Shown: positions 29,675 to 38,600 of the stretch, in pieces
Position numbering within the stretch: position 1 is the stretch's first letter
Layout of the letters: each line of letters opens with the position of its first letter
Assembly (NCBI RefSeq): GCF_023740735.1
Contig: NZ_JAMRXH010000006.1
Location: forward strand, 62,001 to 126,000
From: Nocardia sp. CDC159
Lineage (GTDB): Bacteria; Actinomycetota; Actinomycetes; Mycobacteriales; Mycobacteriaceae
Length of the DNA stretch: 64,000 bases
Direction: 5' to 3'
Position numbers and translations under genes: made by a program
The notes under the pieces: model-generated
Told to the model about the DNA's origin: nothing
The model's database searches: none
What the model saw: only the letters and a program-made list of their open reading frames with translations

Positions 29675-31293
29675 CACGACCGCCCGGAAGACGTTCTGGC
29701 GCGCGGGTTTTCGCGCACGGACAGGCGTCGGTTGTTCAGATACAGCAGCCCCCGGGAGGTCCGCACCACGGTGGGGCCGTCGTGTGGGGAGACGGTGAGC
29801 GTCACGCCGCTGTCGGAACCCGTTGTGCCGCCGGTCCTTCCGCTCACCGGCACCCAGGCGGTGGACGCGGCGTCGAGCAGGCGCAGCAGCACCTCGGTCT
29901 CGCCGTCGTCGAGGACGCGCTCGTCCAGGTCGGCCGCGGCCAGTGAGCGCGCCGCCTCCGCGCGGCGGCGCTGGGCGTCGAGCTGGGCCTCGCGCAGCCG
30001 CCGCATTCCGGCATCGTTGCGCTGGATGCGCGACGGTGCGCCGGGGGAGGGCGGTCGGCCGGTCTCGGCGAGGGTGCGCGCGATCTCCAAGGGCGGTGCG
30101 TCCCACCAGGATCGGATCGGCGGGATCACATCGGCGTCGGGATGTTCCATCGACAGATGCCGCGGGCGGCCCAGCCCGAAGACGGCGTCGAACAGCGCGT
30201 GCGCGCTCTCGGCGCTGGGCGCGGCGGTGAACCAGCCCGCCAGATGCCGCAGCGCCGACTCCCGGCTCACCCCGCCCTTGCGGGTTTCGGTGACCCGGCG
30301 CAGCAGCGACAGCACCGCGGCGATCGCGCTCATCGTCGCCTCGCGCAGCCGTTCCGCCTCGGTGACCGAATTACCCTCGCCCGCAGCGACATCCGAGGCG
30401 GTGGCCACGAACCAGGCGCGCAGGCCCTGCCAGCGCGCCCGCCAGTCGGCCTCCCGCTCGGCCACGCCGAGCAGCACGCGTTCGTCGCAGGCGCCCGCGC
30501 GGGCGATGAGCTCGTCGACACCGGTGTCCTCGACCTCGGCGATGGCCGCGGCCAGCCGGGGCGCGAAGCGGGCCAGGTCCATGCTGAACTCGCGCATATG
30601 CGCCAGCAGCGCGTCCTTGTGAGCGAGGAAGGACTCCGGCGTCGCCTCGGTGGTGCGCACCAGATCGCCGAGCGTCAGATAGAAATGCGCGGCGCGATCG
30701 GCCAATTCGGACAGGGCGGTGTCCAGGCGGTTGAGGATGCGGTAGACCCGCTCGGCGTCGCCGGTCCGGTTGGCCCGCGCGAGGGCCTGCAGGTCCGCGA
30801 GCAGTTCGGGCAGCACCAGCCGCGACAGCGACGCCTCGTCCAGGCGCGCGCCCAGCACCTCGGTGACCGCCCGATATGCCTGATAGCCCGCCTGGGAGAA
30901 CTGGTAGACGTAGTGGCGGTTGCGGTACTCGGCCAGCGTCGCGGCGCGGGTGCCGTCATAGCTTCGCTCCAGCACACCCCACTGGTGCAGCTGTTCGAGC
31001 AGCGGGCCGACCTCGGTCGCGGTCAGCCGGGGGGCCTCGGGGAACCGGGTCAGCGTTTCGGCGACATCGCTGGCGTGCAGCAGTACGACGTAGGCCGCGC
31101 GGGCGTGGTCGAAAGCGCGCAGCACCCACAGGTATTCACCGCGCTTCTCGGCGGTGGCGAAGGAGAACAACCGCAGTCGTTCCTCCACGGCGGCCGCGTC
31201 GAACCCGGCCGGTGCGAACGCGACGCGGCCGCGTTCGATGGCGGAACCATCGAACAGGGCGTCGGGCAGCAATCCTGCAGCGGACTCGGTCAC
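29674..31293 (-). CDS. jetA: Wadjet subunit JetA (TIGR02677 type)
   Basis: This 539-residue protein is of the TIGR02677 family, the kleisin-like JetA subunit that bridges the JetC heads. It is first in the operon. Helical N-terminal domain motifs FSFATAEKRGEYLWVLRAF and YRNRHYVYQFSQAGYQAYRA are typical. The middle is mostly helical, and the C-terminus is a short beta-rich tail (VTLTVSPHDGPTVVRTSRGL). GTG start at 31293, with a -10-like TACCCT seven nucleotides upstream, suggesting leaderless translation. The divergence from JetA outside actinobacteria cannot be judged here. Confidence 0.88.
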   Translation of the reverse strand: MTESAAGLLPDALFDGSAIERGRVAFAPAGFDAAAVEERLRLFSFATAEKRGEYLWVLRAFDHARAAYVVLLHASDVAETLTRFPEAPRLTATEVGPLLEQLHQWGVLERSYDGTRAATLAEYRNRHYVYQFSQAGYQAYRAVTEVLGARLDEASLSRLVLPELLADLQALARANRTGDAERVYRILNRLDTALSELADRAAHFYLTLGDLVRTTEATPESFLAHKDALLAHMREFSMDLARFAPRLAAAIAEVEDTGVDELIARAGACDERVLLGVAEREADWRARWQGLRAWFVATASDVAAGEGNSVTEAERLREATMSAIAAVLSLLRRVTETRKGGVSRESALRHLAGWFTAAPSAESAHALFDAVFGLGRPRHLSMEHPDADVIPPIRSWWDAPPLEIARTLAETGRPPSPGAPSRIQRNDAGMRRLREAQLDAQRRRAEAARSLAAADLDERVLDDGETEVLLRLLDAASTAWVPVSGRTGGTTGSDSGVTLTVSPHDGPTVVRTSRGLLYLNNRRLSVRENPRARTSSGRS

Positions 31294-31300
31294 CGGGAAG

Positions 31301-31306
31301 AGGGTA
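31301..31306 (-). promoter_or_regulatory. Candidate leaderless jetABC promoter -10
   Basis: On the minus strand TACCCT ends seven bases before the GTG of jetA, the spacing expected when transcription starts at the start codon. The gap to the upstream DUF2127 gene (32 bases including this site) is too small for a long leader, though read-through from upstream is possible. Confidence 0.4.
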
Positions 31307-31311
31307 GCCGA

Positions 31312-32076
31312 TCAGGCGGCGTTCTCCGCGACGGCCGCGCGCTCGACGGTGAGCAGGCTCTCCTCGCTGTGCTCGGCGTGGTAGGCGCGGCCGCCGCCGT
31401 TGAGCCCGAACAGCCGTTTCGACCAGAGCAGCCAGGCCACCGCCGCGACATTGATCAGCAGTGCGCCCAGTCGCACCACGGTGATCCGCTCGGTCAGCTC
31501 ATAGATCTCGATCGGCAGGAAGACGCTGGTCGCGACGACCGCGAAGTATTCGCCCCAGCGCTGTACCAGCCACAGGCCGACGGCCTCGACGATCTCGATG
31601 GCGGCATAGGCGAGCAAACCGGCCGCGATCCAGGTGAGGGTGGTCGGCGAGAGGGTCCAGCCCTTCTCGATGAAGTGCACGATCTTCGAATTGTCCGGGT
31701 TCCAGCCGATCTGGTCGGCGAGCGGTCGGATCAGCGGCATGTCCTTGTCGAAGGCGGCCTTCAGCCGCTCCTGGGAGTTGCGCACCTTGAACACCCCGGC
31801 CGCGAGCGCGATGAACACCAGCCCGCGCAGCACCCGCTCCACCGCGAGCAGCCGCATGATGAACCGGTCGCGCAGCAGCCGCCCGCGCGGCACCTCCGGC
31901 GCCTCGTCGGCCGGTCCCCGCTGCCGCGGCGCCCCGACCACGAAGTTTCCACACCGCAGACACCGCCACGCCTCCCCGGCCGGTGTCGAAACATGCAGCC
32001 GCGCCGCCAGTTCCGCCTCGTCGGGCGCATAGGTCGCATGCCCCCGCCACGAACAACTCCGCAGGCTGAAGTCCAT
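31312..32076 (-). CDS. DUF2127 membrane protein with zinc-ribbon-like N-terminus
   Basis: This 254-residue protein has an N-terminal Cys motif (C8 in LRSCSWRGH and CLRCGNF around residue 39) and a basic patch. A hydrophobic domain with about four transmembrane helices follows (LAVERVLRGLVFIALAAGVF, LTWIAAGLLAYAAIEIVEAV, VVATSVFLPIEIYEL, ALLINVAAVAWLLW). That is the DUF2127 pattern. Function is unknown. It is co-directional with jetABC and 18 nt upstream of jetA. It is separated from the XRE/TPR regulator upstream by 21 nt, so they could share a transcript. Confidence 0.75.
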   Translation of the reverse strand: MDFSLRSCSWRGHATYAPDEAELAARLHVSTPAGEAWRCLRCGNFVVGAPRQRGPADEAPEVPRGRLLRDRFIMRLLAVERVLRGLVFIALAAGVFKVRNSQERLKAAFDKDMPLIRPLADQIGWNPDNSKIVHFIEKGWTLSPTTLTWIAAGLLAYAAIEIVEAVGLWLVQRWGEYFAVVATSVFLPIEIYELTERITVVRLGALLINVAAVAWLLWSKRLFGLNGGGRAYHAEHSEESLLTVERAAVAENAA

Positions 32077-32097
32077 TCGACGGACACTAGCAACTAC

Positions 32098-33330
32098 TCA
32101 GCTCGCGGCGAGGGAGCGCAACTGATCCAAATAATCCCGAGTGCGCGGATCGCCCGGGAAGCGCTCGATCATCTCCCGCGCCGCCTCGCCGGCGATCCAC
32201 AGCAGCGACGGGAGCGAGCGCCGCTTGCCCGCGAAGGCGCGCATGCCCTCGTCGACGGCCAGTTCGAGATCGCGGCCGCGCACGGCGACCACGGCCAGGG
32301 TCAGTTGGGCCTCCGAGACGCGCATCGGTTTTCGGATGGTGCCGTCGGGGCCGGTGGAGGTGCGAATGACCTGGCGGGCATAGCTTTCGGCGAGCCGGTC
32401 GTCGCCCGCGACACGGCAGCAGTCCATGGCGTAGAAGTCGAATTTCTGCGGATCCACCACGAAGTGGTTGTCCAAATTGGCCGGATGGTCCAGCTTCTCC
32501 AGAATCGCCCGGCCCTGCCGCAGCGCGTTCTCCATGGCCGCCCGATCGCCGATGCGGGCCCACGCCTTGGCTTGCTGGGCGGCGAGTTGGACGCCGACGC
32601 CGAGCTCGCGGGCGGTGGCCAGCCCCGATTCGGCGGCATCGATCGCGCCTCGATAGTTGCCCTGGGTCAGCGCGAACCAGGCCGCCATTTCCGCGCCCCA
32701 GCCCTGGATTTCGGCGTGCTCGGCCTCCTGGCCCAGTGACAGCGCGGCGCGGCGGGTGGCCTCGGCGGTGGTGCGCCAGCCGAGGTCGTAGTCGACGCAG
32801 CCCACGAGTAAGGCCACCCAGCCCGCGAGTACGAGCACCTCGCGATGCTGGGCCAGGGTGAGCCGACCGTCCAGTAGGGATGTGATGCGGCGCAGCCACG
32901 CCGTGCCCTCGGAATGCAGTTCCAGCGGGTCGGCACAAGGGTATTCGCAGCACAGCCGCTCGGCGGTGATCCGGATGGCGTCCAGGGTCGCCGATGAGAC
33001 GTCCGACATCCGCAGCCGCCCGATGAATTCCAGGGTGTCCATGCCGGTGGAGGAGAGCAGTTCGTCATCGCGGTTGGGCCGGGCCTTGGGGAAGAAGGCC
33101 GCGGTCACCGTATCGAAGGCGGCGGCGATGATGGGGGCGTAGAAGTCGTCCGGTCGCGATTCCCCGGACTCCCAGCGCCGCCAGTTGCGCAACAAGGTGC
33201 TGTCGGTCGGTAGGTTGTGAGAAGACTTGGCGCGCATGGCGCGAACGGCGTCGGCCTGTGACCAACCCCGAGCGTCACGCTCCGAACGCATCCGAACAGC
33301 CCAGACGGGTCGATCGTCACCAGCGGTCAC
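32098..33330 (-). CDS. XRE/TPR-type transcriptional regulator
   Basis: This protein of about 410 residues has an N-terminal XRE-type helix-turn-helix (SERDARGWSQADAVRAMR then LRNWRRWESGESRPDDFYAP). A helical TPR-like domain follows, with repeated GWGAEMAAW, AAIDAAESGLATARELG and AMENALRQGRAILEKL segments. This architecture resembles phage- or signal-peptide-controlled regulators such as Rgg/PlcR types in form only. The start is uncertain: GTG at 33330 is chosen, but the frame is open to 33435, and an ATG at 33291 is possible. It is divergent from the small resolvase-like gene at 33538. Confidence 0.7.
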   Translation of the reverse strand: MTAGDDRPVWAVRMRSERDARGWSQADAVRAMRAKSSHNLPTDSTLLRNWRRWESGESRPDDFYAPIIAAAFDTVTAAFFPKARPNRDDELLSSTGMDTLEFIGRLRMSDVSSATLDAIRITAERLCCEYPCADPLELHSEGTAWLRRITSLLDGRLTLAQHREVLVLAGWVALLVGCVDYDLGWRTTAEATRRAALSLGQEAEHAEIQGWGAEMAAWFALTQGNYRGAIDAAESGLATARELGVGVQLAAQQAKAWARIGDRAAMENALRQGRAILEKLDHPANLDNHFVVDPQKFDFYAMDCCRVAGDDRLAESYARQVIRTSTGPDGTIRKPMRVSEAQLTLAVVAVRGRDLELAVDEGMRAFAGKRRSLPSLLWIAGEAAREMIERFPGDPRTRDYLDQLRSLAAS

Positions 33331-33537
33331 CTCTGTAGTATCCCACCAGTTAACGCGAGATGGCCCGGATAGGGCACAAACATGTCCCCGTATTGACATC
33401 TGCAATTGCATCTGTGCGTGCTCCATACTGTTCAATGCACGACTTCGTTACAGCAGGAGCCCGATCGACCGATACCCCCGACCGGGCAATCCAAACAAGA
33501 GAACAGCGAATCAATCCACATCCCAACGGAGGTTCGG

Positions 33538-33867
33538 GTGGAAGCGTTGATCTATGGATACGTGCGTGACGACCTGGCCGACGGCCACACCGAGGAGCTG
33601 GAGGACGCCATGTGCAGCCTCGCGCGCTCGGCGGGGCTGTGCTTCGCCGCGACGTTCCATGAATCGACACCGGGTGACGGCACCGCGTTCGCGGAGCTGA
33701 CCGCCGAGCTCAAGCGTGCCGAGGCCCATCACGTGGTGGTTCCGTCCCTCGATCACCTTGCCGGTCAGACCATTCCGCGCGACCTGCTGATCGCCAAGCT
33801 GGCCCATGAGGCCGCGGCTCGGGTCTGGACCGTCGAGCACTGCCCCGAGGCCGAAGCCGCGGGCTAG
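33538..33867 (+). CDS. Small resolvase-N-terminal-like protein lacking catalytic Ser
   Basis: This 109-residue protein starts at GTG 33538 with an excellent GGAGG. The first strand IYGYVRDDLADG resembles the serine recombinase opening (YGYVRVSTxxQ), but the catalytic Ser position is Asp. The rest (ELKRAEAHHVVVPSLDHLAG) parallels the LxxLxxAxxVVVxxLDRLxR region of resolvases. There is no DNA-binding C-terminal domain. It is probably a degenerate or repurposed resolvase fold. The divergent pairing with the XRE/TPR gene suggests a functional unit of unknown purpose. It could also be a simple remnant of a mobile element. Confidence 0.65.
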   Translation: MEALIYGYVRDDLADGHTEELEDAMCSLARSAGLCFAATFHESTPGDGTAFAELTAELKRAEAHHVVVPSLDHLAGQTIPRDLLIAKLAHEAAARVWTVEHCPEAEAAG

Positions 33868-34099
33868 CCGCCGTGGCGAATCCGTCGGCCGAGCGCACCG
33901 GGGAGGTCCCTGGATCTGCGATGGCCCCGCATCGGTCGCATTTGGAAGAACCGACCGGTATTTAGCTGAATGATTGCTCTGAAGGTGGCAGATGGCATGT
34001 TTTCGGACGAAGCGGATGTCCGAATCAGCCGCGCCGCGGATTTCTCACTCGAACGCCCTGTCGGCCAGACGATTCCACGTCACTCGCCGACCGCGCGGT

Positions 34100-34530
34100 C
34101 GGATCGCGCGCGGGCGCGCGCCCGGACCGTCGAGCCCGACGTGCTCAGCAGCAGCGCCAGGTCCGGATGCAGGGAGTGCACCGACCGGTCGTGCCGGATC
34201 CAGCGGTGTCGGCACACCGCCGCCGGCGGTCGCCTCGATGACGACATCGGGATCGTATGTGCCCAAGCGCGTCTCGTCCGTCGCCTCGGTCAGCAGCACC
34301 ACGCAGCCCGCGTTGAGCGCGCCGAGATAGGCCACCAGCGAACCGACGTCGTTGCGCGCCGCGAGCGCGACCAGGCGGCGGGGCCCGCCCCAGCCGGGCC
34401 GTGTAGTCCTCGACGAGCTCGGCGAGCCGCGCATAGGTGAGCACCCGGTCGCCGTCGTGGATGATCGCGGTCCGCTTGCCGAAGGCGCGTAGATGCGCGA
34501 CGAGCAGGGGGGAACCACCAACTTGGTTTA
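34100..34530 (-). pseudogene. Remnant of an adenylate-forming (AMP-binding) enzyme
   Basis: Minus-strand fragments in three frames form one conserved path. The first reads LLVAHLRAFGKRTAIIHDGD, then VLTYARLAELVEDYTARLG. A frameshift near 34390 leads to RRLVALAARNDVGSLVAYLG and NAGCVVLLTEATD. A second frameshift, near 34210, leads to HPDLALLLSTSGST, the core A3 phosphate-binding motif of AMP-dependent ligases and NRPS adenylation domains. The remainder (over 300 residues) is missing. There is no intact start. It was probably a fatty acyl-AMP ligase or NRPS-like gene. The rest of 33868-34551 holds no gene I can support. Confidence 0.7.
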
Positions 34531-34544
34531 GTGGAACCCAAGTT
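34520..34544 (-). terminator. Possible hairpin after PAC2 gene
   Basis: Inverted AACTTGG and CCAAGTT arms (7 bp, 11-nt loop) start 8 bases beyond the PAC2 stop. The stem is short and partly AT-rich. On the minus strand a few T residues follow weakly, so this is only a candidate. Confidence 0.3.
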
Positions 34545-34551
34545 CGCGGCT

Positions 34552-35445
34552 CTACATCCCGAAACCGCCCGGCCGACCGCGTCGGCGCAGGTACTTCTCG
34601 AATTCCGCCGCGATGGCATCGCCGTCGATCTTGGCCATCGTCTCGTTCAGATCGATCGCCGCGTCCCCGCGCTCCTCGAGTGAGCGCACGTATTCGGTGA
34701 CCTCCTCGTCGCCCGCGGTCATCTCGTCGACCGCGGCCTCCCAGTCCTCGGCCTGCGCGGGCAGCTCACCCAGCGGGACCTCGATATCGAGCACGTCCTC
34801 GACCCGGTGCAGCAGGGCGATGGTCGCCTTGGGGTTGGGTGGCTGGGAGACGTAGTGCGGGACCGCGGCCCAGAAGGAGATGGCGGGCACGCCCGCGCGC
34901 ACGCAGGCGTCCTGCAGCACGCCGGTGATACCGGTCGGTCCCTCGTAGCGGGTCTGCTCGAGGTTGAAGCGCTCGGCCGCCTCCTTGCTGTAGGCGGTGC
35001 CGGTGACCGGGACGGGACGGGTGTGCGGGGTGTCGGCGAGCAGTGCGCCGAGGATGACAACCGTTGTGACCCGGAGCTGTTCGACCAGTTCGAGGATGTC
35101 GCCGCAGAAACTGCGCCACCGCATATTCGGCTCGATGCCGTGCAGCAGGACGATATCGCGCTCGCTGCCCGGCGGGGAGCACACCGACAGCGTCGTCGAG
35201 GGCCACTGGATCTCGCGGGTCACGCCGTCGACCTGGCGCACCGTGGGCCTGTTCACCTGGTAGTCGTAGTAGTCCTCGGAGTCCAGCTCGGCGAGGGGTT
35301 CGGCATCCCAGATCAGTTCCAGATGTTCGACGGCGCCGCTGGCGGCGTCGGCCGCGTCGTTCCAGCCTTCGAAGGCGGCGACGAGGACCGGATCGCGCAG
35401 CGTCGGCAGTTCCGGATCGGGTGTTGCACTGGGGTTCACTCGCAC
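34552..35445 (-). CDS. PAC2-family protein
   Basis: This 297-residue protein has the PAC2 (proteasome assembly chaperone 2-like) fold: VLVAAFEGWNDAADAASGAV near the N-terminus, DIVLLHGIEPNMRWR, VTTVVILGALLADTPHTRPV and the SFWAAVPHYVSQPPNPKA loop. M. tuberculosis Rv2125 is the homologue and likewise sits next to metH. Its biochemical role is unknown; bacteria with Pup-proteasomes commonly encode it. The start is GTG at 35445, with a second GTG two codons later. It is divergent from metH with 203 nt between. Confidence 0.88.
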   Translation of the reverse strand: MRVNPSATPDPELPTLRDPVLVAAFEGWNDAADAASGAVEHLELIWDAEPLAELDSEDYYDYQVNRPTVRQVDGVTREIQWPSTTLSVCSPPGSERDIVLLHGIEPNMRWRSFCGDILELVEQLRVTTVVILGALLADTPHTRPVPVTGTAYSKEAAERFNLEQTRYEGPTGITGVLQDACVRAGVPAISFWAAVPHYVSQPPNPKATIALLHRVEDVLDIEVPLGELPAQAEDWEAAVDEMTAGDEEVTEYVRSLEERGDAAIDLNETMAKIDGDAIAAEFEKYLRRRGRPGGFGM

Positions 35446-35635
35446 AGCCTACGGGGTTGGGGCCTTGCTGTTCACGGCATAAGCTCCGAACCTGCGTGTC
35501 GCCCCTGCCCTTCCGGTCGCCGCCGTACCGGCCGAATTCGGGCAAACGACCCGCGCCCGCGCAAGCGAATGTGGCGAGCACCACGTCCGGCCGCATGTGG
35601 ACTGAGCTCCGGTCGGGATTGTGGGTGGCTCCCTT

Positions 35636-35641
35636 TACTCT
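35636..35641 (+). promoter_or_regulatory. Candidate leaderless metH promoter -10
   Basis: TACTCT fits TANNNT and ends seven bases before the metH ATG, the same geometry seen at jetA. No Shine-Dalgarno sequence precedes the ATG, which supports a leaderless transcript. No cobalamin riboswitch was recognised in the 203-nt PAC2-metH gap. Confidence 0.45.
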
Positions 35642-35648
35642 TGAGTAC

Positions 35649-38600
35649 ATGTTTGTGTCCTCTCGCGCCGAGTTCGATACCACGCTGCTCGACACGTTGT
35701 CCCGGCGTGTCGTGATCGGTGACGGTGCGATGGGCACGATGCTGCAGGCCGCCGATCTGACGCTGGACGACTTCCGTGGTCTGGAGGGTTGTAACGAGAT
35801 CCTCAACGAGACCCGCCCCGACGTGCTGCGCCATATTCACCGGGAGTACTTCGCGGCCGGTGCGGACGCGGTGGAGACCAATACCTTCGGCTGCAATCTG
35901 CCCAACCTGGCCGATTACGACATCGCCGACCGCATCCGGGATCTGTCCGAGCGCGGCACCCGGCTGGCGCGCGAGGTCGCCGACGAGATGGGGCCGACCG
36001 CGCACGGCACGCCCCGCTACGTGCTGGGGTCGATGGGGCCGGGTACCAAGCTGCCGACGCTGGGTCATGCCCCTTTCGCCGCCTTGCGCGATGCCTATGC
36101 CGAGGCGGCGCTGGGCATGCTCGACGGCGGGGCGGACGCCATTCTGATCGAGACCTGTCAGGACCTGCTGCAGGTCAAGGCCGCGGTGACCGGCAGCCGC
36201 CGGGCGATGGCCAAGGCGGGACGGCGGATCCCGATCATCACCCACGTCACGGTCGAGACCACCGGCACCATGCTGGTGGGATCGGAGATCGGCGCGGCGC
36301 TGACGGCGATCGAGCCGCTGGGCATCGATATGATCGGGCTCAACTGCGCCACCGGCCCGGACGAGATGAGCGAGCATCTGCGGCATCTGTCCAAGCACGC
36401 CCGGGTGCCGGTCTCGGTGATGCCGAACGCGGGCCTGCCGGTGCTGGGCGCCAACGGCGCGGTGTACCCGCTCACCCCCGAGGAGCTCGCGGTCGCGCTG
36501 CGCGGTTTCGTCACCGAGTTCGGGCTCGCCCTGGTCGGCGGCTGCTGCGGCACCACTCCCGAACACATCCGCCAGGTGGCCGAGGCGGTGGCCGAGGTGC
36601 GCCCCGCGCCCCGCGAGCCCGAGCACGAGCCCGCGGTGTCGAGCATGTACACCGCGGTGCCGTTCGAGCAGGACGCCTCGATCCTGATGATCGGCGAGCG
36701 CACGAATGCCAACGGCTCCAAGGCATTCCGCGAGGCGATGCTGGCCGGGGACTGGCAGAAGTGCCTGGACATCGCGAAGGATCAGACCCGCGACGGCGCG
36801 CACATGCTCGATCTGTGCGTGGACTACGTGGGCCGCGACGGCACCGCCGACATGTCCGAGCTGGCCTCGCGGCTGGCGACGTCGTCCACGCTGCCGATCA
36901 TGCTCGACTCCACCGAGACCGCGGTGCTGCAGGCCGGGCTCGAGCATCTGGGCGGACGCTGCGCGGTCAACTCGGTGAACTACGAGGACGGCGACGGACC
37001 GGATTCGCGGTTCCAGCAGACCATGCGGCTGGTGGCCGAGCACGGCGCGGCGGTGGTCGCGCTGACCATCGACGAGGAGGGCCAGGCCCGCACGGCGGCC
37101 AAGAAGGTCGAGATCGCCGAGCGGCTGATCGCCGATATCACCGGCAACTGGGGGCTGGCCGAATCCGACATCATCATCGACACCCTGACCTTCACCCTCG
37201 GCACGGGCCAGGAGGAGTCGCGCCGCGACGGCATCGAGACCATCGAGGCCATCCGCGAGCTCAAGCGCCGCCATCCGGACGTGCAGACCACCCTGGGCCT
37301 GTCGAATATCTCCTTCGGCCTGAACCCGGCCGCGCGGCAGGTGCTGAACTCGGTGTTCATGCACGAGTGCGTGCAGGCGGGCCTGGATTCGGCGATCGTG
37401 CACGCCTCGAAGATCCTGCCGATGAGCCGGATTCCGGACGAGCAGCGCGAGACCGCGCTGGATCTGGTCTACGACCGCCGCACGGGCGACTACGACCCGC
37501 TGCAGAAGCTGATGGCCCTGTTCGAGGGCGTGTCCACCTCCTCGTCGAAGGCCTCGCGCGCCGAGGAGCTGGCGGCGCTGCCGCTGTTCGAGCGGCTGGA
37601 GCGGCGCATCGTCGACGGTGAGAAGGCCGGGATGGAGGCCGATCTCGACGAGGCGATGCGACAGGTGCCGCCGCTGCAGATCATCAACGAGACGCTGCTG
37701 TCGGGTATGAAAACCGTTGGCGAGCTGTTCGGTTCGGGTCAGATGCAGCTGCCGTTCGTGTTGCAGTCGGCCGAGACCATGAAGGCCGCGGTGGCCTATC
37801 TGGAACCGCATATGGAGGCCACCGACGACTCCGGCAAGGGCCGGATCGTGCTGGCCACGGTCAAGGGCGATGTGCACGACATCGGCAAGAACCTGGTCGA
37901 CATCATCCTGTCCAACAACGGCTACGAGGTGGTCAACCTCGGGATCAAGCAGCCGATCACGGCGATCCTCGACGCCGCGGTGGACAAGAAGGCCGATGTG
38001 ATCGGCATGTCCGGGCTGCTGGTGAAGTCGACCGTGGTGATGAAGGAGAACCTCGAGGAGATGAACTCCCGCGGGGTCTCCGATCAGTTCCCGGTGCTGC
38101 TGGGCGGTGCGGCGCTGACCCGCTCCTATGTCGAGAACGACCTCACCGAGGTGTACGAGGGCGATGTGCACTATGCGCGCGACGCCTTCGAGGGGCTGCG
38201 GCTGATGGACGACATCATGACCCGCAAGCGCGGCGGTGACGTCGATCCGGAATCGCCCGAGGCGGCCGCCGAACGGGCGAAGGCCGCCGAGCGCAAGGCG
38301 CGCCACGAGCGCTCCAAGCGCATCGCCGCCGAGCGACGCGCCAAGGAGGTGCCCGTCGAGGTGCCCGAGCGCTCGGATGTGGCCGCGGACCTGCCCGTGG
38401 CGGTGCCCCCCTTTTGGGGCACCCGCGTCGTGAAGGGCCTTGCGGTGCACGAGTATTCGGGTCTGCTCGACGAACGGGCGCTGTTCCTCGGGCAGTGGGG
38501 GCTGCGCGGGCAGCGCGGCGGCGACGGGCCCAGCTACGAGGAACTGGTGGAGACCGAGGGCCGTCCGCGGCTGCGGTACTGGCTGGATCGGCTCACCGCC

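Noticed and set aside
35446..35648. Cobalamin riboswitch before metH
   Set aside because: No B12-box core was found, and a -10-like sequence just before the ATG suggests a leaderless transcript.
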